Shown in pieces: positions 1 through 8,709 of a DNA stretch of 64,000 nucleotides (positions are counted from its first letter, which is position 1; each line of letters opens with the position of its first letter). Source of the stretch: Acidimangrovimonas sediminis (GTDB lineage: Bacteria > Pseudomonadota > Alphaproteobacteria > Rhodobacterales > Rhodobacteraceae); contig NZ_PHSN01000014.1 of NCBI RefSeq assembly GCF_002871005.1, forward strand, positions 185,097 through 249,096, in the 5' to 3' direction. The notes below the pieces were generated by a model that was not told where the DNA came from, did no database searches, and saw nothing but the letters and a program-made list of their open reading frames with translations. Both the position numbers and the translations under genes were made by a program.

Positions 1-540
1 GCCCTTGTCCCGGGCGATCCCCGCCAGGCGCGGCACGAAGCCATGATCCCCCACGCCGTGCACGGAGGGCGCAAGCCGGACCGCGCAGGCCCGGATGCCC
101 CGCGCCCGCAGATCCTCCACCACCGCCTCGGAGGCGCGCGGGAAGCTGTCGGTCACCGGCGGCGCAGCATCTTCTTCCGTCGCCAGACGCCCCGGCGCCA
201 GCAGCGCCACGCCCGAGGTCACGATCAGCGGCTTGTCGGTGTCCTCGAGCGCCGCACCAAGCGTCGCGATCGCGGCCTTGTCCGCCGCGCAATTCTCGGC
301 GAAGCGCGACCAGTCGTGGTTGAAGGCCGTGTGGATCACCGCATCGGCCCTGACCGCCGCCGCATGCAGCACCTCAAGATCCTCCACCGCGCCACGCACG
401 ACGGAGGCCCCCGCCGCCGCCAGCGCCCCGGCGCTCTTCTCCGATCGGGCGAGGCCTGTCACCCCATGCCCGGCAGCGATCAATTCCTCGACCACGGCTG
501 ATCCGACCCAGCCTGTGGCCCCTGTCACGAAAACACGCAT
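1..540 (-). CDS. NAD(P)-dependent epimerase/SDR family protein (partial, 3' end beyond window)
   Basis: The minus-strand frame starts with ATG at 540 and stays open for 180 codons to the window edge, so the C-terminus is missing. The protein opens with MRVFVTGATGWVGSAV, the GxxGxxG Rossmann motif of extended/atypical SDR enzymes, followed by a central region (IHTAFNHDWSRF, VTSGVALL) typical of NAD-dependent epimerase/dehydratase family proteins. The substrate cannot be read from the sequence. It is transcribed away from the AraC regulator, the usual arrangement of a target gene and its activator. Start choice is firm because the Rossmann motif begins at residue 5. Confidence 0.85.
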   Translation of the reverse strand, partial: MRVFVTGATGWVGSAVVEELIAAGHGVTGLARSEKSAGALAAAGASVVRGAVEDLEVLHAAAVRADAVIHTAFNHDWSRFAENCAADKAAIATLGAALEDTDKPLIVTSGVALLAPGRLATEEDAAPPVTDSFPRASEAVVEDLRARGIRACAVRLAPSVHGVGDHGFVPRLAGIARDKG

Positions 541-847
541 TGCAGATCTCCTTTGGCAATGCACCAAAGATAAAGGCCCGATTTGGGACGAATAACCTTT
601 CTGGGTCCGTATTTGGTATTCATTCGTTCAGATCTGCAGAAGCGTCGCCTGCTGCGATGCCTCGGCTCTACGTCGCGCCTTCCCGTACCGGATCAGCGTC
701 AGCCCGGAAGACCGGCACGACCACCTTCAGGGGCAATCGCGCGCCCCGCCCGGGCGATTCAGCCGACGGATGGCAGACGCGACCCTGGAAACGGGACGGC
801 GGAGAACTATGGTCCAAACCAAGTATCCATTCGTTCAGGGCAGGGAT

Positions 848-1795
848 ATGGATCCGCTCTCCGACATTCTCTCGCTGCTCAGGCTGCGCAGCTATGTGTC
901 CGGCGGGCTCGATGCCGGTGGCGCGTTCGCCATACAGTTCGACCGGCACGACGGGATCAAGTTTCACGCCGTGGTCGCCGGGACCTGCTGGGTCTCGCTC
1001 GAGGACGCGGCCGATCCGGTTCAGATCCACGCGGGTGAATGCTTTCTGCTGCCGCATGGCAAGGCCTTCCGGATCTCGAGCGATCCCATGGTCACGCCGG
1101 TCGACCTGCGGCAGATCCTGCCGCCCAGGCCGGACGGGCGGATCATGACCTACAACGGCGGCGGAGACTTCCTGAGCATCGGCGGATACTTCTCCTTGGC
1201 CGAGGGTCAGGCGGATCTGCTCTTGGAGACGCTCCCCTCGCTGCTACACATCCGGGATGCGGCCGATGGCGAGATGTTGCGCTGGTGCGTCGAACGACTG
1301 CGCAAGGAGATGTCCGACGCCCTGCCCGGCGATTTCGTGGTGGCGCAACAACTGGCCATGATGATCCTCGTGCAGGCGCTGCGTTCGCATCAAGCCCGCA
1401 GGCCCGAGGCGGCGACCGGCTGGTTGTTTGCGCTTGCCAACCCACGCTTGCGCGACGCGATCAGCGCGATGCACCGCGCCCCCGGCCACCGCTGGACGGT
1501 CGAAACCCTCGCCGCCGAGGCCGCCATGTCGCGCACGGCCTTTGCCCTGCTCTTCAAGCAGGTCGCCGGGGTCTCGCCGATGGCCTATCTGACACGGTGG
1601 CGCATGCTGAAGGCCGCCGAAAAGCTGACCGCCTCGCGCCAGTCACTGGCCGAGATCAGTTCCGCCCTGGGTTACGAGTCGGAGAAATCCTTCAGCGCGA
1701 CCTTCAAGCGCATCATGCTTCGCTCGCCCCGCCAGTATGGTCGCGAGGTCGGGGAATGCGCGTCTCCCCCGGCCACGGCCTTGCCGACCCTCTGA
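848..1795 (+). CDS. AraC family transcriptional regulator with N-terminal cupin domain
   Basis: About 315 residues. The N-terminal half (MDPLSDILSLLRLRSYVSGGLDAGG onward, in part) is the AraC-type cupin seen in regulators of small oxidoreductase genes; the C-terminal ~100 residues carry two helix-turn-helix motifs (WTVETLAAEAAMSRTAFALLF and SLAEISSALGYESEKSFSATFK) ending with the family signature SPRQYGR. I chose the ATG at 848 because homologues usually begin with MDPLSD; in-frame ATGs at 770 and 809 would add 26 or 13 residues with no family resemblance. It is divergent from the SDR gene and 24 nt upstream of the DUF2867 gene, so it probably controls both. Confidence 0.88.
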   Translation: MDPLSDILSLLRLRSYVSGGLDAGGAFAIQFDRHDGIKFHAVVAGTCWVSLEDAADPVQIHAGECFLLPHGKAFRISSDPMVTPVDLRQILPPRPDGRIMTYNGGGDFLSIGGYFSLAEGQADLLLETLPSLLHIRDAADGEMLRWCVERLRKEMSDALPGDFVVAQQLAMMILVQALRSHQARRPEAATGWLFALANPRLRDAISAMHRAPGHRWTVETLAAEAAMSRTAFALLFKQVAGVSPMAYLTRWRMLKAAEKLTASRQSLAEISSALGYESEKSFSATFKRIMLRSPRQYGREVGECASPPATALPTL

Positions 1796-1819
1796 CGCGC
1801 CAATGCAAGGAGACCACCC

Positions 1820-2341
1820 ATGGGAACGCGGATCCGCCAGGTCCCCTGCCCGACCGACAGCGCGATCTCCGGCTGGCTGCCCGGCGCCGATCTTGCCGAT
1901 GCCTTCGCCGTCGATCTGACCAGTGCGGATGCGGCGCGCGGCATCGAGGCACTGGCCCGCAGCACCCTCGGCCACCCCGCGCCCTGGATCCGCCTGCTTC
2001 TGTCGGTCAGGAACACCGCGATGCGCCCGTTCGGCGTCAAAACCTCGGCGCAGCTACAGCAACAGGCCGAGAGCGCTGGGGCGGAACATATCGACTTCTT
2101 CCGGGTCATCGAGAAATCCGGGTCGGAGATGGTGCTGGGCGAGGACGATCGCCACCTCGATTTCCGCGCCTCGCTGCTGCTGCGACCCGCTCGCGACGGC
2201 GCGGGGTCGGAACTGGTCGCGACGACCGTGGTGCGGTGCCACAACCTCACCGGGAGGGCCTATTTGTTCGCGATCGCACCCTTTCATCGGCAGGTGATCC
2301 GCTCCAATCTCACCGCCGCCGCCGGGCGCGGCTGGAGGTGA
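1820..2341 (+). CDS. DUF2867 domain-containing protein
   Basis: A 173-residue protein matching the DUF2867 family in pattern: an N-terminal AxPLPGADLADAF-like stretch, PPW/APWIRLLLSVRN in the middle, and a terminal segment LVATTVVRCHNLTGRAYLFAIAPFH in which the last residues are the most conserved part of the family. No catalytic function is established for the family; members are often fused or adjacent to SDR enzymes, as here. It follows the AraC gene by 24 nt with a good ribosome binding site (AAGGAG, 8 nt before the ATG), so the two are likely co-transcribed. Confidence 0.8.
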   Translation: MGTRIRQVPCPTDSAISGWLPGADLADAFAVDLTSADAARGIEALARSTLGHPAPWIRLLLSVRNTAMRPFGVKTSAQLQQQAESAGAEHIDFFRVIEKSGSEMVLGEDDRHLDFRASLLLRPARDGAGSELVATTVVRCHNLTGRAYLFAIAPFHRQVIRSNLTAAAGRGWR

Positions 2342-2612
2342 GGCGCGCCGCCGCCTGCGACAGCCGGCACCCAGTCGGGCGGCCCGGCGGGGGACTGCGG
2401 CCGTCGGGTCACTTTCCGAATCCACGCGCATGGAGCGCGCGCACTCACACACCCCGGCTCACCAGCATCCGGCGAGGCGCCGTCAAATCCGAGGATCCTG
2501 ATCGAGCGAACCTTTGAGGAGACCGCGAGCAGGGAAACGGCCCCTGCCGCCAGCATGGCTTCTCCTTGCTCAGGACTTCGGGAAAGGCGCCGCCACCAGA
2601 GACCACCAGACA
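2342..2612. other. intergenic gap between convergent genes
   Basis: About 270 bases between the DUF2867 gene and the end of hmuV. Open frames here have no family resemblance. I see no strong terminator hairpin. Confidence 0.5.
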
Positions 2613-3437
2613 TCAGGACGCGCAGAGGGCAGGCAAGATGACGCGCCGGTCGCCGCCTGCGCCGTTGTCCCCTTCTCCGGTCACCACCCGCACCGTCAGC
2701 GGCAGGCCGTAGGCACGCGTCAGCCGGTCGGCGGTGAGGATCTCCCCCGCGGAGCCGCTCGCACTTATTTCGCCCTCTTCCATGAGGACAAGCCGGTCGG
2801 CATAGCGGGCGGCGATGTTCAGGTCGTGAAGGATCACCACGACGCAGCCACCGGCCCGCGCGAAGGCCCGTGCGATCTCCATCACCAGGACCTGGTGGCG
2901 GATGTCGAGGCTGGCGATCGGCTCGTCGAGCAGCAGGTAGCGCGCGCCCTCCGGCCCCGTCGCCGACCCGAGCTGGCACAGCACCCGGGCCAAATGCACG
3001 CGCTGCACCTCTCCGCCCGACAGCTCGGTCACCAGCCGCCCGCCGAACCCCTCCAGATCGACGGCCGCAAGGGCGCTTTCCGGTCCGGTCCAGGGCGGCA
3101 CGGCCCGGCCCGCCGTCGGGGCTTCGCTGCCAAGGCGGACGACCTCATGCGCGGTGTAGGAAAACCCCTCCGGCGTGAACTGGGCCAGGACGGCGCGGCG
3201 GGTCGCCAGCGCCCGCGCCCCCAGGCGCTGCACTGCCACACCGTCAAGCAGGACCTTGCCCTCATCCGCCGCGCGTTCGCCCGAAAGCAGCCGCAGCATC
3301 GTGGTCTTGCCCGCGCCGTTCGGCCCGATCACCACGTTCACGGTGCCCGGGGCAAAACCCGCGCTCAGCCGGCGCACCAATGCGCGGCCCCCAAGGCGCC
3401 CTCCGGCGCGGCAGGTGGCATTCCTCAGTTCCAGCAT
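2613..3437 (-). CDS. hmuV: haem ABC transporter ATP-binding protein
   Basis: A 274-residue ABC ATPase of the FecE/HmuV type. Walker A is GPNGAGKTT at residues 38-46, the signature is LSGGEVQRVHLARVL, and Walker B is LLLDEPIASLDI followed by the switch His in VILHDLN. The variant signature LSGGEVQRV and the D-IRHQ after Walker B are characteristic of HmuV rather than siderophore ATPases. It energises haem import through HmuU at the inner membrane. It is the last gene of a minus-strand operon hmuT-hmuU-hmuV, starting 6 nt after hmuU ends. Confidence 0.93.
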   Translation of the reverse strand: MLELRNATCRAGGRLGGRALVRRLSAGFAPGTVNVVIGPNGAGKTTMLRLLSGERAADEGKVLLDGVAVQRLGARALATRRAVLAQFTPEGFSYTAHEVVRLGSEAPTAGRAVPPWTGPESALAAVDLEGFGGRLVTELSGGEVQRVHLARVLCQLGSATGPEGARYLLLDEPIASLDIRHQVLVMEIARAFARAGGCVVVILHDLNIAARYADRLVLMEEGEISASGSAGEILTADRLTRAYGLPLTVRVVTGEGDNGAGGDRRVILPALCAS

Positions 3438-3443
3438 CCGCCC

Positions 3444-4538
3444 CTAGCCTCCGATCCCGCCGCGCCGCCGCAGCAGAAGCCACAGGAAGAACGGCGCGCC
3501 CACCGCCGCCGTGACGATCCCGATCGGCAATTCCGCGGGGGCGACCACGCTGCGCGCCACCATGTCCGCCAGCACCAGCAGCAGCGCCCCGAGCAGAGCC
3601 GAGGCCGGCAGCAGGCCGCGGTGATCCGGTCCGATCACCAGCCGCAGAAGGTGCGGCACGACCAGACCGACGAAACCGATCATCCCGCTTGCCGCCACCG
3701 CCGCCCCGGTCGACAGCGCCACCAGCACGATCACCCGCCGCTTCAGCCGTTGCACGTCCACCCCCAGGTGATAGGCCTGCGCCTCGCCCAGCGTCACCGC
3801 GTTCATCCCGCGCGCAAAGAACGGCGCCGCCACGACCACGGACAGCGTGGCCAGCCCGCAGACTGCCATCGTCCCCCAGGTCGCGCCCCCCAGCCCGCCC
3901 ATCGACCAGAAGGTGAAGTCGCGCAGCTGGGTATCGTTCGCCTTGTAGATCAGCAGCCCGGACAGGGCGCCCGCCGCCGCCCCGATGGCGATCCCGCCCA
4001 GGAGCAGCGTCGCGACCGAGGTCTGTCCGCGCCGCGTCGCGATGGCGTAGAGCAGCAGCGTGTTGACCAGCGCCCCGCCGAAGGCCGCCAGCGGCAGCGC
4101 ATAGATCTGCAGCAGCGCCTCGGGCAGCGACAGGACGGCGGTGCCCAGCACGATCGTCGCAATCGCCGCCAGCGCGGCGCCAGCCGAAACGCCGATCAAG
4201 CCCGGATCGGCCAAGGGGTTACGGAACAGCCCCTGCATCAGAGCGCCCGACGTCGCCAGCCCGGCACCGACCGCCAGCCCCAAGAGCAGCCTTGGCAGGC
4301 GGATCTGCCAGATCACCAGGCTGTCGGCGGAGACCGACGCCTGCGGACCCGCACGCAGGACCTCCAGCACCCGCCACGGCGACAGGCCCAGCGGTCCGGT
4401 CCCCAGTGCCAGCAGTGCCACCAGCACAAGGCCGCAGGCCAGCGCGATCAGCGCCAGCCGCGCCCTGTCGCGCCGGTCCCCTGCCGCGGGCCGGGGTCGC
4501 GCCGGGCGGGGCGGGGCGCCTGTGACGCTGAGGGTCAT
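3444..4538 (-). CDS. hmuU: haem ABC transporter permease (FecCD family)
   Basis: A 364-residue, highly hydrophobic protein with about ten predicted membrane spans. The diagnostic FecCD stretch LPRLLLGLAVGAGLATSGALM is followed by NPLADPGLIGVSAGAAL, and a later GMIGFVGLVVPHLLRLVIGPDH segment contacts the ATPase. It forms the haem channel with HmuV. The start overlaps the hmuT stop by 4 nt (ATGA), so translation is coupled. A basic, proline-rich N-terminal tail of about 30 residues precedes the first span. Confidence 0.93.
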   Translation of the reverse strand: MTLSVTGAPPRPARPRPAAGDRRDRARLALIALACGLVLVALLALGTGPLGLSPWRVLEVLRAGPQASVSADSLVIWQIRLPRLLLGLAVGAGLATSGALMQGLFRNPLADPGLIGVSAGAALAAIATIVLGTAVLSLPEALLQIYALPLAAFGGALVNTLLLYAIATRRGQTSVATLLLGGIAIGAAAGALSGLLIYKANDTQLRDFTFWSMGGLGGATWGTMAVCGLATLSVVVAAPFFARGMNAVTLGEAQAYHLGVDVQRLKRRVIVLVALSTGAAVAASGMIGFVGLVVPHLLRLVIGPDHRGLLPASALLGALLLVLADMVARSVVAPAELPIGIVTAAVGAPFFLWLLLRRRGGIGG

Positions 4539-5500
4539 GGCCGGGCGGCCACGGTCTTTGTGTCCGTCTTGGCCGCGTCGCCGGCAGCAATCCCGCGTCC
4601 GGGATAAAGCCTTGCGGCAAGGTCGCGTGCGGCATCGGCGGTGCGCGGGCCAAAGCCCAGCAGATAGAGGCCATCCATGCGGATCAGCGCATGATGTCGC
4701 CCGGCCGGCGTGGCCACCAGCGCGGGCGAGGCCAGCACCTGCGCATCCGGCACCGTCGGCCCCGCATGCGACATCATCAGGATCACGTCAGGCTTCATCG
4801 CCACCGCGGCCTCGGCCGAGACGGTCTTGTAGCCGGAGACTGACGCGAAGGCATTGATCCCGCCCGCAAGCCGGATGATCGCATCGCCGCCCGTGCCCGC
4901 CCCCGCCGCGACCGGGCGGCCGCCGCTCATCGACAGGACGAACAGCACCCGCTTGCGATCGCCGATCCCCGCCAGCCGGGTCTGCAGCCGGGTCAGGCTG
5001 GCGGTCACCGCAGCGGCCATGCGCCGCCCGCGTTCCGGCGCGCCGACCGCATCGGCGACCAACGTGATCTTGCGCGCGATGGCGGCCGGGTCGTGCCCCG
5101 CCGGAACCTCCACCAGCGGCACGCCCGCCGCCTTCAGAACCGACACCGCGGCGGGCGGGCCCGCGCCTTCCTCCATCAGGATGAGGTCCGGACGCACCGA
5201 CAGCACCCCCTCGGGCGAGAGGCTGCGCATGTAGCCCACGCTTGCCTTGTCCTTCGCCGCTGCGGGATAGGTGCTGGTCGTATCGACCGCCGCGATGCGG
5301 TCCGCCGCCCCGAGCGCATAGAGGATCTCGGTCGTGGCGCCGCCGATCGACACGATCCGGCGGGCGGGGTCGGCCGCCTGCGCGCCCTGCGCGGCAAGTA
5401 CCAGCGCCCCCATGAACGACAAGGCAAGCACCACCCTGCCGGCCAGTCGCCGGGCATGCGATATCCTTCCGCGCGGGGCGGTTCCGTTATGGTCGATCAT
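4535..5500 (-). CDS. hmuT: periplasmic haem-binding protein of the HmuTUV importer
   Basis: A 321-residue protein with an N-terminal signal sequence (hydrophobic VVLALSFMGALVLAA, cleavage probably after AQA near residue 43) and a Fe/B12 periplasmic-binding (class III) fold beginning RRIVSIGGATTEILYALGA. The TTSTYP motif falls where haem-binding members supply an axial tyrosine; this assignment is from family knowledge. It hands haem to HmuU. First gene of the operon. The usual upstream hmuS (haem trafficking/degrading) is absent, and a haem oxygenase gene lies divergently instead. A palindromic operator candidate lies at 5523-5543, just upstream of its start. Confidence 0.92.
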   Translation of the reverse strand: MIDHNGTAPRGRISHARRLAGRVVLALSFMGALVLAAQGAQAADPARRIVSIGGATTEILYALGAADRIAAVDTTSTYPAAAKDKASVGYMRSLSPEGVLSVRPDLILMEEGAGPPAAVSVLKAAGVPLVEVPAGHDPAAIARKITLVADAVGAPERGRRMAAAVTASLTRLQTRLAGIGDRKRVLFVLSMSGGRPVAAGAGTGGDAIIRLAGGINAFASVSGYKTVSAEAAVAMKPDVILMMSHAGPTVPDAQVLASPALVATPAGRHHALIRMDGLYLLGFGPRTADAARDLAARLYPGRGIAAGDAAKTDTKTVAARP

Positions 5501-5522
5501 CGTGTGAGTCCATCAGATTAAT

Positions 5523-5543
5523 TCCTGACTATATTACTCAGGA
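5523..5543. promoter_or_regulatory. candidate iron-responsive operator upstream of hmuT
   Basis: An inverted repeat: ATTCCTGA at 5521-5528 and its exact complement TCAGGAAT at 5538-5545, separated by an AT-rich 9-base spacer. It lies about 20-40 nt upstream of the hmuT start, in the promoter position. A related 21-base sequence occurs upstream of efeO (9266-9286), identical at 15 of 21 positions when read on the opposite strand. It is reminiscent of the Iron-Rhodo-box proposed for Rhodobacterales, from memory and unverified. Confidence 0.6.
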
Positions 5544-5545
5544 AT

Positions 5546-5875
5546 CAACCGGACACAAGCGCCGAGACCGGGCAGCGATGGGAAAAGCGGCCTCGGGCAA
5601 TGCCTTTGCGGACGAATTCGCCTTGCGCTCGGCCCCCGGGCTGGTGCACCTTCCGGCCCAGCCAATTCCAGCCATTCCCCGACACTCCCGACCGCGACAC
5701 AGGGCCCGGCAGATGCCCCCCCCTTTTGCGCGGACCGGCATCATGCGGCACGGCAGGCACGCGCCCGAAAGGGCCCACCACCCCGACGCTGGACAGGGCC
5801 GGAACCGGACAGGGTGCGCGGGCAAACCCTACACTGCGGCCGGCGGCCCCGTCTCCGGCCCTTTCGAGAGATCCG
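5546..5875. other. divergent intergenic region hmuT / haem oxygenase
   Basis: About 330 bases with no convincing gene; open frames lack family features. It must carry the haem oxygenase promoter, but I see no clear -35/-10 pair. A run of eight Cs lies near 5715-5725. Confidence 0.4.
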
Positions 5876-6496
5876 ATGATGACCCCAGACACCCCGTCCC
5901 TTCAGGCCACCCCTCGGGGCACCGACGCCCTGCCCCCCCGGTCCGCCCGGCTGCGCGAGGCGACCCATGACAGGCACGCCCTGCTCGACGCCGCGATCAT
6001 GGCGGCCAGACCTTTCGAGAACACCGCGAACTACAGCCGCTTCCTCAAGGTCCAGAACCGCTTTCACCACGATGTCAGCCCGCTCTACGCCGATCCCGAC
6101 GTGGCGGCGGTGATCGCGGATCTGGAACATCTCTCGCGCCTCGGGGCCGTGTGCGACGACATGAGGGACCTTGGCGTGGCCGATGACTCCCCGCACGAGG
6201 CCCCGGCGGCGCAGGGGCTGGCCCTGCCCGAGGCGCTTGGCTGGCTTTACGTCGTCGAGGGATCGAACCTCGGGGCGGCCTTCCTGCTGAAGGCGGCACG
6301 CGGGATCGGGCTGTCGGAAGACCATGGCGCGCGCCACCTTGCCGGGGCGCCGGAAGGCCGCGCGGAACACTGGCGCACGTTCAAGGGTGCCCTGGATGCC
6401 GTCCCGCTTTCGCCGACGGAAGAGGCCCGCGCCGTGGACGCGGCACACGCGGCCTTCGCACGTGTCCAGACGCTGGTGGATCGCTACATGGCCTGA
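5876..6496 (+). CDS. biliverdin-producing haem oxygenase (HemO/BphO type)
   Basis: A 206-residue cytoplasmic protein. RLREATHDRHALLD near residues 25-38 fits the N-terminal helix that carries the proximal haem ligand, probably His34. The distal-helix glycines are in GWLYVVEGSNLGAAFL. The size matches bacterial haem oxygenases (about 200 residues). It would open the haem ring to biliverdin, CO and Fe2+, releasing iron from haem brought in by HmuTUV. Start ATG 5876 (or the adjacent ATG 5879) is chosen because upstream codons give a low-complexity basic tail. A strong terminator follows at 6571. Confidence 0.9.
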   Translation: MMTPDTPSLQATPRGTDALPPRSARLREATHDRHALLDAAIMAARPFENTANYSRFLKVQNRFHHDVSPLYADPDVAAVIADLEHLSRLGAVCDDMRDLGVADDSPHEAPAAQGLALPEALGWLYVVEGSNLGAAFLLKAARGIGLSEDHGARHLAGAPEGRAEHWRTFKGALDAVPLSPTEEARAVDAAHAAFARVQTLVDRYMA

Positions 6497-6570
6497 CGGA
6501 CGGACGCCCCGGGCCGCGGCCATGGCGGCGGCGAGAGGGATGGCTCAACCGGGCGGCCCGACACATGCAA

Positions 6571-6607
6571 GGGGGCGGCGATATCCTCGCCGCCCCCGTT
6601 TCGTTTT
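6571..6607 (+). terminator. rho-independent terminator after the haem oxygenase gene
   Basis: A perfect 11-bp stem (GGGGGCGGCGA at 6571-6581 with its complement at 6587-6597), loop TATCC, followed by GTTTCGTTTT. It lies between the convergent haem oxygenase and TonB-receptor genes. The T-rich tail is on the + strand; the A-rich side at 6565-6570 is weak, so mainly + strand termination is expected. Confidence 0.85.
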
Positions 6608-6633
6608 CAGGATGGTCGAAGGTTTCCGCCGGC

Positions 6634-8709
6634 TCAGAAGGTCTTCGAGAAGGTGATCTTGAACGTTCTCCCGGCCTCGGGGAAGGACGGGCCGGTGGTC
6701 GTGTATTGCAGCACGTATTGCTTGTCGAAGACGTTATCGATGCCGAAGTCCGTCCGCAGACCTTCCAGCGGGCCGCTCTTGAACGTGTAGCTGGCGGCAA
6801 GGTCGTTCACGCCCCAGCCGGGCTGGTGCAGGCCGTCGAGGGTCTGGCCCGCGCCGGCGCGAAGGGTCCAGCTGACATCCCAGCCCGTGCGTTCCCACCG
6901 CTTGCCGAGGGTCAGGGCCAGCTGGTTCATCAGCGCGTATTCGTACTGCTTCCAGTCTGTGCTGTCGTTGCGGTACTTGTCGTCGAACGTCATGGTCAGC
7001 GCGGCCCGGCTGTAGAGACCCGAGGCAAGGCCGTAGTTCACCTGCCCCTCCAGCCCCGATGTCGACATCGTCTCGTAGCTGGTGCTGGGATAGGCGGTGT
7101 TGTCCCAGATGTCGGTCTTGAACAGCCCGAGAGAGGCCTGCATCCGGTCGTCGGATGCCATCAGGTCGCCGCCCTCGTAGCGCAGGCCGGTTTCCCAGTT
7201 GCGCGTCTTGAAGACCTTGTCACCCCAGTAGACACCATCGGCATTCGCATAGCCGGCAAAATCCGGCAGCGTCAGCCCCTCGGAATAGGTGAACGAGGCA
7301 TAGGCGGTGAAGCCGCGACCCAACCCCTTGTCGACACCCACCCCCAGGCTGCGGGCGGTGGTATCCATGTCGGGCAGGGCGGTGCCGCTGGTGCTGGTCA
7401 GGTCGTAGAGGTTCTGCCGCTCGATCCGCCCGCCGACGGAGACATTCAGGTCATGCGCCATCGCCATCTGGTCGATCGCGAACAGGCCGAGGCGGTTGTA
7501 TTTTCCCGCCCCCGCCACGCCGGTCATGATGCCATCGTGGTTCTGGTGCGACCATTCCAGCCCGGCGCGCAGGGTGTGGCTGATGCCGCCGGTCTGGAAC
7601 CGCGCGGTGTTTTTGGCCTGCACCGTGTCGGTATAGACCTGATAGGTCCCCGCGAAAGCCGAGGAGATCCGCGACAGCCCGACGATGTCATAGCTCTGGT
7701 GCGAGCGGCTGGCCTTCAGCGTGAAGTCGATCAGCGGGTTGTCGGCCGGCTTGTAGCTGTAGGCGAGGCTGACGACATGGCCGTCGCGCGTGCGGTTCAC
7801 GTTGCCGAAGACGGTCAGCGGCGAGGCCGTCGAATAGGGCACGTTCTGCTGCACACTGCGCGACTTGTCATAGGTCAGAACGATCGCCTGATCATGCGCC
7901 GCGCCAAAACGGTAGCGCGCCTTGAGCAGGATCGAAGGCACGTTGTACCCGCCCAGGTCGATCGTGTTTCCGTCGCCATCCGTCTTGTTGCCGGAATAGC
8001 TGCGCGCGTAGTTGGCGAGGAAGTCGAAGGAATCGTTCGGCTGCCAGGCAAGCGTGGTCGAGGTCTTCCAGCCCGACCCGTTGGAGCTTGCCCCTGCCAC
8101 CTGACGCAGCTTGAACCCATGCTGCCCGCCCGTCAGGTCGGCGCCGTTGATCGTGTCCATCGCGATCGTGCCGCCGACGATACCACCGCCGTATTCCAGC
8201 GATGCCAGCGGCCCCTTGAGCACGCTGACCGACTTCAGCAGCGACGGATCGACGATCTGCCCGGCGGAGTTCCGGTATAAGTTGCCGCCCGCGATGGAAG
8301 TGCCGTCGAGGGCGAATACCACTTGCTGGGAATCCGGCATCGCCGAGTTGCCGCCGAAGTTGCGGATGGTGACGGTGGAGGTGAGCAAGTCGTCCCCTCG
8401 GGCGATGTTCACCCCGGGCACGTTGGCCACGGCCTTGGCCACGGTGCCGGCCTGGGAATGGGCAAGCGCGTCGGCGCCGATCGTGCTGGCCGCAGCGGTG
8501 CCCGCAGGCGTCGTGTCCTTGGGCCTGGTGACAGTGATCGGGGCCAGGCTGGTCTCCGTGGCATCTTTGCCCGAGGTTTCGGATGTGGTGGCTGAGGCGG
8601 CGGCGGAAGCGGCCGTACTGTCCTGCGCCACGACGGGCAGGGCCAGCCCGGGCGACATCAAAACGCCCAAAGCCGTGGTCGCAGCAAGCCGGCGACGGGT
8701 ATACGTCAT
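6634..8709 (-). CDS. TonB-dependent outer-membrane receptor, probable haem/iron uptake
   Basis: A 691-residue outer-membrane receptor. The signal peptide (MTYTRRRLAATTALGVLMSP to about VVAQ) is followed by a plug domain with a TonB-box-like LAPITVTRP and VVFALDGTSIAGG. The beta-barrel ends with the typical aromatic terminus TFKITFSKTF. The ATG at 8709 is chosen because a TCAGGAGAGA ribosome site precedes it and the signal peptide starts there; an open frame extends 106 codons upstream without sense. Location beside hmuTUV and haem oxygenase suggests haem as ligand, but the FRAP/NPNL signature of classical haem receptors is not visible; the equivalent region reads SEGLTLPDFAGY, more like siderophore receptors. 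Confidence 0.88.
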   Translation of the reverse strand: MTYTRRRLAATTALGVLMSPGLALPVVAQDSTAASAAASATTSETSGKDATETSLAPITVTRPKDTTPAGTAAASTIGADALAHSQAGTVAKAVANVPGVNIARGDDLLTSTVTIRNFGGNSAMPDSQQVVFALDGTSIAGGNLYRNSAGQIVDPSLLKSVSVLKGPLASLEYGGGIVGGTIAMDTINGADLTGGQHGFKLRQVAGASSNGSGWKTSTTLAWQPNDSFDFLANYARSYSGNKTDGDGNTIDLGGYNVPSILLKARYRFGAAHDQAIVLTYDKSRSVQQNVPYSTASPLTVFGNVNRTRDGHVVSLAYSYKPADNPLIDFTLKASRSHQSYDIVGLSRISSAFAGTYQVYTDTVQAKNTARFQTGGISHTLRAGLEWSHQNHDGIMTGVAGAGKYNRLGLFAIDQMAMAHDLNVSVGGRIERQNLYDLTSTSGTALPDMDTTARSLGVGVDKGLGRGFTAYASFTYSEGLTLPDFAGYANADGVYWGDKVFKTRNWETGLRYEGGDLMASDDRMQASLGLFKTDIWDNTAYPSTSYETMSTSGLEGQVNYGLASGLYSRAALTMTFDDKYRNDSTDWKQYEYALMNQLALTLGKRWERTGWDVSWTLRAGAGQTLDGLHQPGWGVNDLAASYTFKSGPLEGLRTDFGIDNVFDKQYVLQYTTTGPSFPEAGRTFKITFSKTF

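Noticed and set aside
2514..4607. A 697-codon + strand frame
   Set aside because: Antisense to hmuV/hmuU and made of low-complexity Arg/Gln/Pro sequence.
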